This document shows positions 1-7,714 of a stretch of 64,000 bases of DNA, in pieces. The notes beneath the pieces were generated by a model. The model did not search any database. It was given only the letters and a program-made list of their open reading frames with translations, and was not told the origin of the DNA. The DNA lies in assembly GCF_023218175.1 (NCBI RefSeq), contig NZ_JALPTH010000019.1, positions 1 through 64,000 of the forward strand, in the 5' to 3' direction. The position numbers were made by a program, and so were the translations under genes. The stretch comes from Streptomyces lichenis (GTDB lineage Bacteria; Actinomycetota; Actinomycetes; Streptomycetales; Streptomycetaceae). Each line of letters opens with the position of its first letter. Position 1 is the first letter of the stretch.

Positions 1-474
1 CCACCCGCAGCGGCCCGGACACCGAGTGATGCGCGCCCCGGCCCGATGCCGGTACCGCGAAGTGCCGGGCCGCGCCCGGGTCTCCGCCGGCAACGCCACG
101 TGGCGCGCCGCGCCCGGGGCGACGTGGGCAACGCGGGCCCGCTCGCGTCCTGCCTGGCCTCAGCAGCGCGACGTGGCGCGCCGCACCCGGGCCGACGTGG
201 GCAACGGAGGCCTGCTCGCATCCGGCCTGGCCTCAGCAACGCGACGTGGCGCGCCGCGCCCGGGCCGACATGGGCAACGCGGGCCCGCTCGCGTCCGGCC
301 TGGCCTCAGCAACGCGAGGCACACGTGCGACCCCTGCCGGCAACCCCTGCCGGGCGTCAGCAGCGCGGGACCCGGTGTTTCCCCTTCTGGCCGGGCCGGC
401 TCAGATGCTTGTTACCGCCGGGGCCGGGAGCCGGTTGCCGCCTGGGTCAGGGGCGGGCGCCTGGGTCACCTTGG
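1..474. other. Non-coding stretch with tandem repeats
   Basis: No convincing gene is seen here. Bases 3-29 could be the last codons of a plus-strand gene (reading T-R-S-G-P-D-T-E then TGA), but nothing can be said about it. The rest is dominated by the 73-bp tandem repeat listed separately. All open frames across it are repeat-driven and Arg/Ala/Pro-rich, typical of chance frames in very GC-rich DNA. Confidence 0.5.
91..322. repeat. 73-bp tandem repeat, three copies plus a partial fourth
   Basis: Units begin at 91, 164 and 237, each 73 bp, with a broken fourth beginning at 310. Each unit contains the block GACGTGGCGCGCCGC near its start and ends in GGCCTCAG. Copies differ at only a few positions. 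The period is not a multiple of three, so the repeat is unlikely to be coding. It lies downstream of the minus-strand acetyltransferase gene. Confidence 0.85.
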
Positions 475-1194
475 TCAGGGCCGGGAGAGGCGGCGGGTGT
501 ACCGCAGCTCGGTGAGGGTGGCGCCGCCGATGTGCCAGGGCTCCTCGGCGCCGTCCTGGGCGAAGCCGGCCTTCTCGTAGAAGCGCCGCCCCAGCGCGTT
601 GCTGGCCAGCACCCACAGCCGCAGCGCCGGGTGGCCGGCGGCCGACGTCAACGCGACGACCTCGTCCATCAGCGCGCGTCCGATGCCGGTGCCGAGTCGC
701 TGGGGGTCTGCGTACAGGGCGTACACCTCGCCGTCGCCGGGCCCGCCGTGCAGACCTCGCGGGACCACCTGCCCGCCCGCGGGACCGCTCGCGCCATCGG
801 CAGTCGCGGGGGCGGGGGTGTCGGGGTGGCGGTAGGGGCCTAGGCAGGCCCAGCCGACTATCTCGCCGGCCTGCTCGGCCACCAGGTGGTGCGGACCCGT
901 GCGCCCTTCCTCCATTTTGGGCAACGAGTCGGCGGGGTGCTGAAGTTCCGGGTTGGCGAGAGGTCGCCACGGTGAGTTGGACGAGGAGTAGGGCGAGGAA
1001 GAAGGGAGCGCTGTGGCGAGTTGATCGCGCAGACGCCGGGCGGTGGCCTCCTCGCTGAGGGCGTCCAGGTAGGGGCGCGGCACCAGGTCGGCGTAGGCGA
1101 ACCGCCAGCCCGCGGTGCGGATGCGGGCGACGGCCGCGCAGTCGGCGGCCAGCATGGGCCGGACCCGTAGCCGGGAGTCCGGCGGGGCGCTCAT
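475..1194 (-). CDS. GNAT family N-acetyltransferase
   Basis: A 239-residue protein with a GNAT fold: the acetyl-CoA binding loop reads QRLGTGIGRAL at about residues 165-175, followed by the NALGRRFYEKAGF segment usual at the end of GNAT domains. Two low-complexity inserts (about 62-98, Ser/Pro-rich, and 122-152, Gly/Pro-rich) break the core and make it longer than a usual 160-180 residue GNAT. The ATG at 1194 overlaps the stop of the upstream RidA gene by 4 bp (ATGA), so the two are probably translationally coupled. The acetyl acceptor cannot be told from the sequence. Confidence 0.85.
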   Translation of the reverse strand: MSAPPDSRLRVRPMLAADCAAVARIRTAGWRFAYADLVPRPYLDALSEEATARRLRDQLATALPSSSPYSSSNSPWRPLANPELQHPADSLPKMEEGRTGPHHLVAEQAGEIVGWACLGPYRHPDTPAPATADGASGPAGGQVVPRGLHGGPGDGEVYALYADPQRLGTGIGRALMDEVVALTSAAGHPALRLWVLASNALGRRFYEKAGFAQDGAEEPWHIGGATLTELRYTRRLSRP

Positions 1195-1604
1195 CGCCGG
1201 GGGCCTTCCGGGAGCACCGCGTAGGCCTCGATCTCGACCAGCAGCTCCGGCCGGAAGAGGGCGGAGACCTGTACGGCGGAGCTGGCCGGCGGGCGGCGGG
1301 TGTCGATCACCTCGTCGCGCGCGGCGCGCACCGCCGGCAGATGGGCGACGTCGGTGACGAAGTAGGTGAGCTTCAGCACGTCGTCGAAGCCGGCTCCCGC
1401 GGCGGCCAGGCAGCGCCGCAGGTTCTCGAAGACCCGGCGGGCCTGGACCGCCGCGTCGCCCTCGCCCACGACCTCGCCCCGCTCGTCCAGCGCGCACTGG
1501 CCGGATATCGCGATGAACCGGCCGCTGCCCCACACCACATGGCTGTAGCCGGGCGCGGGAGCGATGCCCTCGGGGGCGGGCACATGGGTGAGGTGAGTCG
1601 TCAT
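1191..1604 (-). CDS. RidA family protein (YjgF/UK114)
   Basis: A 137-residue protein with the Rid fold: SGRFIAISGQ near the N terminus, FENLRRCLAAAG in the middle helix and a C-terminal LVEIEAYAVLP segment. RidA proteins hydrolyse reactive enamine/imine intermediates released by PLP enzymes; other Rid subgroups have unrelated or unknown activities. I do not see the conserved RidA-type arginine of the archetype at the usual LVEIEA-preceding place, so it may belong to another Rid subgroup. The ATG at 1604 is chosen because a GAGGATGG ribosome-binding site precedes it; an upstream start at 1628 lacks one. It overlaps the downstream acetyltransferase by 4 bp. Confidence 0.85.
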   Translation of the reverse strand: MTTHLTHVPAPEGIAPAPGYSHVVWGSGRFIAISGQCALDERGEVVGEGDAAVQARRVFENLRRCLAAAGAGFDDVLKLTYFVTDVAHLPAVRAARDEVIDTRRPPASSAVQVSALFRPELLVEIEAYAVLPEGPRR

Positions 1605-1675
1605 GCGGACCATCCTCACCCATGCCACTGACAGTCCCGCCCCGAGGCGTCAGCCGGGCGGCTCGGTGGGCGGTG

Positions 1676-3370
1676 TCAGCCTCGGTGGCCGAGCATGCCG
1701 TGCAGTGCCGCGCCACCGGTGGCGGGCAGGGTCGCGACCGACGTCCCGGCACGGCTGCCACGGGCGGCCGTACCGGCCGGCTCGGGTTCCGCGCGCGCCG
1801 CGCAGACCGCGTCCGCCTGCCCCTGGCCGCCGCCGTCCTTCGGCAGCTCACCGGTGTCCAGATAGCGTGCCAGGTGGCCGTCCGCGCAGGCGTTGCCCGC
1901 GAGGGTGACCCCGTGGTTGCCGCCGTCCTCCTCGACCACCAGCCGGGAACCGCGCAGCTCCCGCCGGGCCGTCACCGCTCCTTCGAACGGGGTCGCCGCG
2001 TCCTCGGTCGCCTGGAACAGCAGAACCGGGGGCAGCGCGTCGTTGGTCACCTCGATCCGGGACGCCGCCTCCACCGGCCAGAACGCGCAGGGTGCGTTGT
2101 ACCAGGCGTTGTTCCAGGTGGAGAAGGGCGCCTTGGCGTGTGTACGCCAGTTGTCCTGGTACCAGGTGCCCCAGTCCTTGGGCCACCGGGCGTCCCGGCA
2201 CTGCACGGCCGCGTAGACCGAGTAGCCGTTCTCGTCGGAGGCGTCGCGCGTGGCCAGCGCCTTGTACACGGCGACCAGCGGCGCGGGGTCGCGCTCGTTC
2301 GCGTACGCCGAGAACGCCTCGGCCAGCATCGGCCAGTAGCCGTTGTAGTAGCCGCCCGGCAGGAAGGTGTCCTCCAGCTCGGCCGGTCCGACCGTATGAC
2401 CGGCCGGCCGGCGCTTCAGGGCCTCGCGCATCGCGTACCAGCGCCGCTCCACCTCCGCCGGGTCCCCGCCCAACTTGTACGCCTTGTCATGGCGCGCCAC
2501 CCAGGCGGCGAACGCCTTGTGCCGGGCGTCGAAGGCGGTGTCCTGGGCGAGGTTCGCCTCGTACCAGACGCCGCGCGGGTCGACCACCGAGTCCAGCACC
2601 GCCCGCCGCACCCGGTCCGGGAACAGCCGCGCGTAGACCGCCCCCAGATAGGTGCCGTACGAGTAGCCGAGGTAGCTGATCTGCCGCGCGCCCAGCGCCT
2701 GCCGGATGGCGTCCAGGTCGCGGGCCGCCGCGGTGGTGCTGATGTGCGGCAGCAGCCGTCCGTACTTCTCGCCGCAGGCCCGCGCGAACGAGGCGGCCCG
2801 CGCCAGGTTGACCCGCTCGTCGCGGGTGTCCCGGGGCACCGAGTCCGGGCGCACCGGGGCGAAGTAGCCGGGCTTGCAGTTGAGAGCGGGCTTGCTGGCG
2901 CCCACACCGCGCGGGTCGAAGCCGATGACGTCGTACTGCGCGGCGGTCTTCGCGGGCAGCGAGGCGGCGACGAACCCGGCCATCGTCCTGCCGCCGGCCC
3001 CGGGCCCGCCCGGGTTCACCACCAGCGGTCCCTGGAAGGTCTTGGCGGTGTGCGGGACGCGGGAGAGGGCGAGGGTGATCCGCTCGCCCAGCGGGTCGTC
3101 ATGGTCCAGCGGAACCGAGAGCTCCGCGCACTGGAGCCGGGGGTACGACGTGGTCGCGCACGCCTTCCACGCCGGCGGGGCCGCGGCCGCGGGAGTTCCC
3201 AGTGCCGGGGCCATGACTGCCGGAGTGGCCGGTCCTGGCGGCGCGGTGGCCGGAATCCCGGGTTCCGGCGGGGCGGAGGTCGGGCGGGCGGCGGCCGCGG
3301 GAGCGGCGGCCGTCACCGCCCCGGCCACCATGGCGCCCGCCGCGATCAGCACCCCTACGCGTTGTTGCAT
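1676..3370 (-). CDS. Secreted S33 alpha/beta-hydrolase, tripeptidyl aminopeptidase type
   Basis: A 564-residue exported hydrolase. A signal peptide with an Ala-rich core covers about residues 1-28 and is followed by a 35-residue Pro/Ala linker. The hydrolase has the oxyanion motif NPGGPGAGG (about 119-127), nucleophile motif GYSYG (Ser at about 237), the acid in ATEDAATP and the histidine in GGNHGV near the C terminus, the layout of Streptomyces tripeptidyl aminopeptidases (Tap/Slp), which remove N-terminal tripeptides outside the cell. The start at 3370 is supported by GGAGG nine bases upstream. The C terminus contains LPATGG followed by only about a dozen residues and no membrane segment, which looks like a truncated sortase signal. 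Confidence 0.88.
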   Translation of the reverse strand: MQQRVGVLIAAGAMVAGAVTAAAPAAAARPTSAPPEPGIPATAPPGPATPAVMAPALGTPAAAAPPAWKACATTSYPRLQCAELSVPLDHDDPLGERITLALSRVPHTAKTFQGPLVVNPGGPGAGGRTMAGFVAASLPAKTAAQYDVIGFDPRGVGASKPALNCKPGYFAPVRPDSVPRDTRDERVNLARAASFARACGEKYGRLLPHISTTAAARDLDAIRQALGARQISYLGYSYGTYLGAVYARLFPDRVRRAVLDSVVDPRGVWYEANLAQDTAFDARHKAFAAWVARHDKAYKLGGDPAEVERRWYAMREALKRRPAGHTVGPAELEDTFLPGGYYNGYWPMLAEAFSAYANERDPAPLVAVYKALATRDASDENGYSVYAAVQCRDARWPKDWGTWYQDNWRTHAKAPFSTWNNAWYNAPCAFWPVEAASRIEVTNDALPPVLLFQATEDAATPFEGAVTARRELRGSRLVVEEDGGNHGVTLAGNACADGHLARYLDTGELPKDGGGQGQADAVCAARAEPEPAGTAARGSRAGTSVATLPATGGAALHGMLGHRG

Positions 3371-3626
3371 CTGGCCTGGCCTCCGAGTTGCATCGGAAAG
3401 GGACGGGGAGAGAGGGGAAGGAAACGGAGGAGGGGGCGAGGGCGCCCGAGCGAGCGCCGCCTGTCCCACTCCTGCCGGATCGTCCCCGTATTCCGATGCG
3501 GAGGGGCGGATTCCGACACGACGTCCCCCGATCAGGTGTGAGCCGGTCGGGGGCCGGTCCACCGGGGCGCAGACCGGGGCGGACTGGTATAGCAGGTCAG
3601 ATCAGGTCATATCGGATGGCGTTCGA
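3371..3626 (-). promoter_or_regulatory. Upstream region of the S33 peptidase gene
   Basis: This 256-bp gap holds the leader of the secreted peptidase and separates it from the upstream radical SAM gene. At 3593-3609 there is a short direct repeat, CAGGTCA twice with a 10-bp period, next to the AT-richer stretch GGTATAGCAG at 3585-3594. This could be a promoter/operator, but no regulator gene is adjacent. Confidence 0.3.
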
Positions 3627-4661
3627 TCACATCAGGGTGAGCTGGGTGGGTGCCGGCTCCTCTCGTTCCGGTCGGGGCGGGGCGATACGGCGTGCCGCGC
3701 CGCGCCGGGCCGGCCCGATCCCGAACTCGTCCGCCAACTCGTGCACCTGACGGGTGATCCGGCGCTGGTACCAGGTGGGCGCGTAGGAACCGCCCGCGTA
3801 CATCCGTTCGTACCGCCCCACCAGCTGGGGGTGGTGGCGGTGCAGCCAGGTGGTGAACCACTCACGCGCGCCGGGGCGCAGATGCAGGACGAGTGGGGTC
3901 ACCGAGTCTGCCCCGGCGTCCGCGATGGCGCGTACGGTGGCGCGGAGCTGGTCCGGGCGGTCGCCCAGGAACGGGATCACCGGGGCCATCAGCACCGAGC
4001 AGCCGATGCCGTGCTCGGCCAGCCGCCGCACCACGTCCAGCCGCCGTTCCGGCGCCGGAGTGCCGGGCTCCACGGTGCGCCACAGCTCGTGGTCGGTGAA
4101 GCCGACCGAGACCGAGATGCCGACCTCCGTCACCTCGGCGGCCTCCACCAGCAGCGGCAGGTCCCGCAGGATCAGCGTCCCCTTGGTGAGGATCGAGAAC
4201 GGGTTGGCGTGGTCGCGCAGCGCCGAGATGATCCCCGGCATCAGCCGGTAGCGGCCCTCCGCGCGCTGGTAGCAGTCCACATTGGTGCCCATGGCGATAT
4301 GAGCGCCATGCCAGCTCGGCGAGGCCAGCCGGCGGCGCACCAGCTCCGGCGCGTTGACCTTGACCACGATCTGCGAGTCGAAGCCCAGCCCGGTGTCCAG
4401 GTCCAGATAGCTGTGCGTCTTGCGGGCGAAGCAGTACACACAGGCGTGGCTGCAGCCCCGATAGGGGTTGACCGTCCATTCGAACGGCATCCGGGAGGCG
4501 CCGGGCACCCGGTTCACGATCGAACGGGCCCGTACCTCGTGGAAGGTGATGTCGCGGAACTCGGGCGTGTCGAAGGTCCTCGTCACGACCGCGTCCGCAC
4601 CGAACAGGGCCGGGTCGGCGGTGGCCGCGGCGGGGTGGTCGCTCAGGTTGTCCCAGCGCAT
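3627..4661 (-). CDS. Radical SAM protein, Rv2578c family
   Basis: A 344-residue radical SAM protein. The iron-sulfur motif CxxxCxxC reads CSHACVYC at residues 70-77, preceded by NPYRGC, which is the hallmark of the actinobacterial Rv2578c-like group (related to the spore photoproduct lyase-like superfamily branch). Further core elements are the IAMGTNVDCYQ strand and FSILTKGTLILRD. Its substrate is unknown. ATG at 4661 has a strong GAGGAGG site eight bases upstream. The gene stands alone on the minus strand and is divergent from the SRPBCC gene. Confidence 0.9.
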   Translation of the reverse strand: MRWDNLSDHPAAATADPALFGADAVVTRTFDTPEFRDITFHEVRARSIVNRVPGASRMPFEWTVNPYRGCSHACVYCFARKTHSYLDLDTGLGFDSQIVVKVNAPELVRRRLASPSWHGAHIAMGTNVDCYQRAEGRYRLMPGIISALRDHANPFSILTKGTLILRDLPLLVEAAEVTEVGISVSVGFTDHELWRTVEPGTPAPERRLDVVRRLAEHGIGCSVLMAPVIPFLGDRPDQLRATVRAIADAGADSVTPLVLHLRPGAREWFTTWLHRHHPQLVGRYERMYAGGSYAPTWYQRRITRQVHELADEFGIGPARRGAARRIAPPRPEREEPAPTQLTLM

Positions 4662-4842
4662 GGCGCCTCCTCGGTAGTACCGCGCACCACAATAGAACAA
4701 GTGTTCCCATGATCGCCGGAGGGAGGAGGACGGAAAGGGGGACAGGGGGAGTGGAGGTGGGGGCGGGCTGCTGGATTTGGGTGGTGGCAGGGCCTGGTGG
4801 TTGGCTGGCCTCCCCTGAGGTACGAACGCTGGAGGACGAGGT

Positions 4843-5286
4843 ATGGCGCAGGTCGAGGCCACGACGGAACGGGTCATCGAGGCGGACGCGGAGGCGGTGT
4901 TCGGCGCCCTGGCCGACTACCGGCAGACCCGGCCGAAGCTCCTGCCGGAGCACTTCAGCGAGTACGAGGTGCGCGAGGGCGGCGAGGGTGCGGGCACCCT
5001 GGTCCACTGGAAGCTCCAGGCCACCAGCAAGCGCGTCCGCGACTGCCTGCTGGAGGTGAGCGAGCCGACCGAGGGGCAGCTCGTGGAGAAGGACCGCAAC
5101 TCCTCCATGGTCACCACCTGGACCGTCACCCCGGCCGGTGAGGGACGGGCCAGGGTCGTCGTGACGACGGTCTGGCAGGGGGCCGGCGGCATCGGCGGCT
5201 TCTTCGAGAGGACCTTCGCCCCCAAGGGCCTGGGCCGCATCTACGACCAGCTGCTGGACAAGCTGGCTGCCGAGGTGGCCAAGTAG
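4843..5286 (+). CDS. SRPBCC family protein (polyketide cyclase/START-like)
   Basis: A 147-residue single-domain protein with the SRPBCC pattern: an N-terminal beta-strand followed by IEADAEAVFGALADY, a central sheet (HWKLQATSK, VTTWTVTP) and a C-terminal amphipathic helix (LGRIYDQLLDKLAAEVAK). Such proteins bind hydrophobic ligands; the substrate cannot be inferred. A GGAGG site 9 bases before the ATG fixes the start. It is monocistronic, with a possible 8-bp-stem hairpin at 5318-5349 after the stop. Confidence 0.8.
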   Translation: MAQVEATTERVIEADAEAVFGALADYRQTRPKLLPEHFSEYEVREGGEGAGTLVHWKLQATSKRVRDCLLEVSEPTEGQLVEKDRNSSMVTTWTVTPAGEGRARVVVTTVWQGAGGIGGFFERTFAPKGLGRIYDQLLDKLAAEVAK

Positions 5287-5480
5287 CGGTCGCCTGGTGG
5301 CGGGCGCCTGATGGTGGCCCTGCCGGTGGCCGGAGGGCCGTCGGCAGGGACCGCCGGCCGGCCGGTCCGGACGGTGGATTCGGGGTGGGTGAGCGGCGCC
5401 CCGGGTGAGGGGGATCGCGCCGCGCCGGGGGTTATCCACAGCCCTGGGCAGTCGGCTCGGGAGCGCGTACGGTCGGGGCT

Positions 5481-6314
5481 ATGAAGATCCTCATCAGTGC
5501 CGACATGGAGGGCGCCACCGGCGTGACCTGGCCGGCCGACGTGCTGCCCGGCACGCCCCAGTGGGAGCGGTGCCGGTCCCTGTTCACCTCCGACGTACAG
5601 GCGGCGGCGCTCGGGTTCTTCGACGGCGGCGCCGATGCCGTGCTGGTCAACGAGGCCCACTGGACCATGCGCAACCTGCTCCTGGAGCAGCTCGACGAGC
5701 GGGTGGAGATGATCACCGGCCGGCACAAGTCGCTGTCCATGGTCGAGGGCGTCCAGCACGGTGACGTGGACGGCATCGCCTTCGTCGGCTACCACACCGG
5801 CGCCGGCAGCGAGGGCGTCCTCGCCCACACCTACCTCGCCAACTCCATCACCGGAGTCTGGCTGAACGGCGAGCGGGCGAGCGAGGGCCTGCTCAACGCG
5901 ACGGTGGCCGCCGAGTACGGCGTCCCCGTCATCCTGGTCACCGGGGACGACCTGACCTGCGAGGACGCCCTGGATTACGCCCCGGAGGCGCGCAAGGTCG
6001 CGGTCAAGGACCACATCTCGCGGTACGCGGCGGTGTGCCGCACACCCACCCGGACGGCCGCCGACATCCGCGCCGCCGCCAAGGAGGCGACCGCCCTGGC
6101 CGTACGGTACGAAGCGGTGCGGGGCGGCCCGTTCACCGTGGAGCTGGAGTTCGACGCCGAGCACCTCGCGGCGGCCGCCACGGTCGTCCCGGGCGTGGCG
6201 CCCAGTGGGGAGCGGCGGGTCTCGTACACCGGCATGACGATGTACGAGACCATCCGCACCTTCAAGGCAGTGACCACGATCGTCTCGGCCGCAGTGGAGG
6301 AGCAGTATGGCTGA
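5481..6314 (+). CDS. M55 family metallopeptidase (D-aminopeptidase DppA-like)
   Basis: A 277-residue protein with the zinc-binding start SADMEG (Asp8, Glu10) characteristic of M55 D-aminopeptidases, the NEAHWTM helix with a ligand histidine and the GYHTGAG loop with the catalytic-region histidine. DppA-type enzymes release N-terminal D-amino acids (D-Ala, Gly) from peptides such as those from peptidoglycan. No signal peptide is present, so it acts in the cytoplasm on imported peptides. Its stop overlaps the start of the M20 gene by 8 bp, so the two are coupled. A short leader (5287-5480) precedes it. Confidence 0.92.
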   Translation: MKILISADMEGATGVTWPADVLPGTPQWERCRSLFTSDVQAAALGFFDGGADAVLVNEAHWTMRNLLLEQLDERVEMITGRHKSLSMVEGVQHGDVDGIAFVGYHTGAGSEGVLAHTYLANSITGVWLNGERASEGLLNATVAAEYGVPVILVTGDDLTCEDALDYAPEARKVAVKDHISRYAAVCRTPTRTAADIRAAAKEATALAVRYEAVRGGPFTVELEFDAEHLAAAATVVPGVAPSGERRVSYTGMTMYETIRTFKAVTTIVSAAVEEQYG

Positions 6315-7644
6315 CCTGACATCAGACGAGACCGACGACCTCACGCTGGACGAGGTGGTGGCCTTCACCTCCGACCTCATCCGCATCGACACCACCAACC
6401 GCGGCGGCGGGGACTGCCGGGAGCGCCCGGCCGCCGAGTACGTCGCCGAGCGGCTGGCCGACGCCGGGATCGAACCGCAGCTGCTGGAGCGCAGCCCCGG
6501 CCGCACCAATGTGGTGGCCCGGATCGAGGGCACCGACCCGTCCGCCGACGCCCTGCTGGTCCACGGCCACCTGGACGTGGTGCCCGCCGACCCGGCCGAC
6601 TGGGCGGTGCACCCGTTCTCCGGCGAGGTCCGGGACGGGATGGTGTGGGGCCGCGGCGCCATCGACATGAAGAACATGGACGCGATGGTCCTGTCCGTGG
6701 TCCGCGAGTGGGCCCGCAAGGGCATCCGGCCGCGCCGCGACATCGTCCTCGCCTACACGGCCGACGAGGAGGACAGCGCCGTCGACGGCGCCGGGTACCT
6801 GGCCAAGCACCACGCCGATCTGTTCGAGGGCTGTACGGAGGGCATCAGCGAGTCCGGCGCCTACAGCTTCCACGCCGGTCCCGACCTCATCCTCTACCCG
6901 GTGGGGGCGGGGGAGCGGGGCACCGCCTGGCTGAAGCTCACCGCCGACGGCCGCGCCGGGCACGGCTCCAAGGTCAACCGGGAGAACGCGGTGAGCAGGC
7001 TCGCCGCCGCCGTCTCCCGGATCGGGGAGTACGAGTGGCCGGTGCGGCTCACCCCGACGGTGCGGGCCGCGCTGATGGAGCTGTCCGCCCTGCACGGCAT
7101 CGAACCGGACCTCGACGCCGAGGACTTCGACGCGGATGTGCTGCTGGCCAAGCTGGGGCGGGCCGCCTCGCTGGTGGAGCCGGTCATCCGCAACAGCGCC
7201 AACCCGACCATCCTCCAGGCCGGCTACAAGGTGAACGTCATCCCCGGCACTGCCACCGCGCACATCGACGGCCGGATGGTCCCGGGCGGCGAGGAGGAGT
7301 TCATCCGCACCATCGACCAGCTCACCGGGCCGGACGTGGACTGGGAGTTCCAGCACCGCGAGATCCCACTGGAGGCACCGGTCGACTCGCCGACCTTCGC
7401 CAAGCTCCGGGAGGCGCTGACGCACTTCGACCCGGACGCGCATGTGGTGCCGTTCTGCATGTCGGGCGGCACCGACGCCAAGCAGTTCGCCCGGCTCGGC
7501 ATCGTCGGCTACGGCTTCTCCCCGCTGCGGCTGCCCATCGGCTTCGACTACCAGGCACTGTTCCACGGCGTGGACGAGCGCGTCCCGGTCCAGGCCCTGC
7601 ACTTCGGGGTGCGGGTCCTCGACCGCTATATGCGCTCCGCCTGA
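6307..7644 (+). CDS. M20/M25/M40 family metallo-hydrolase
   Basis: A 445-residue cytoplasmic dinuclear zinc peptidase. Metal ligands and catalytic residues are visible: VHGHLDVV (His88, Asp90), GRGAIDMK (Asp120), TADEED (Glu154/Glu155) and a C-terminal FHGVDERV histidine. A lid/dimerisation domain lies between about 195 and 320. It resembles ArgE/DapE/carboxypeptidase relatives of the dipeptidase type annotated as M20/M25/M40. In this operon it follows the D-aminopeptidase by an 8-bp overlap and precedes an S9 peptidase, suggesting stepwise hydrolysis of the same peptides. Confidence 0.9.
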   Translation: MADLTSDETDDLTLDEVVAFTSDLIRIDTTNRGGGDCRERPAAEYVAERLADAGIEPQLLERSPGRTNVVARIEGTDPSADALLVHGHLDVVPADPADWAVHPFSGEVRDGMVWGRGAIDMKNMDAMVLSVVREWARKGIRPRRDIVLAYTADEEDSAVDGAGYLAKHHADLFEGCTEGISESGAYSFHAGPDLILYPVGAGERGTAWLKLTADGRAGHGSKVNRENAVSRLAAAVSRIGEYEWPVRLTPTVRAALMELSALHGIEPDLDAEDFDADVLLAKLGRAASLVEPVIRNSANPTILQAGYKVNVIPGTATAHIDGRMVPGGEEEFIRTIDQLTGPDVDWEFQHREIPLEAPVDSPTFAKLREALTHFDPDAHVVPFCMSGGTDAKQFARLGIVGYGFSPLRLPIGFDYQALFHGVDERVPVQALHFGVRVLDRYMRSA

Positions 7645-7714
7645 CCGACCGTCGGCCGGCCCGGGGGCACCGGCCGAGCCGACCACCAGCTCGACCACGA
7701 GGGGGAAACGACCC

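Noticed and set aside
1622-3541. A 639-codon plus-strand frame over the S33 peptidase
   Set aside because: Shadow frame; the minus-strand reading has the catalytic triad and a signal peptide.
5430-5442. A DnaA-box-like TTATCCACA before the M55 peptidase gene
   Set aside because: Only a single copy, with no cluster of boxes or dnaA/dnaN genes, so not an origin.
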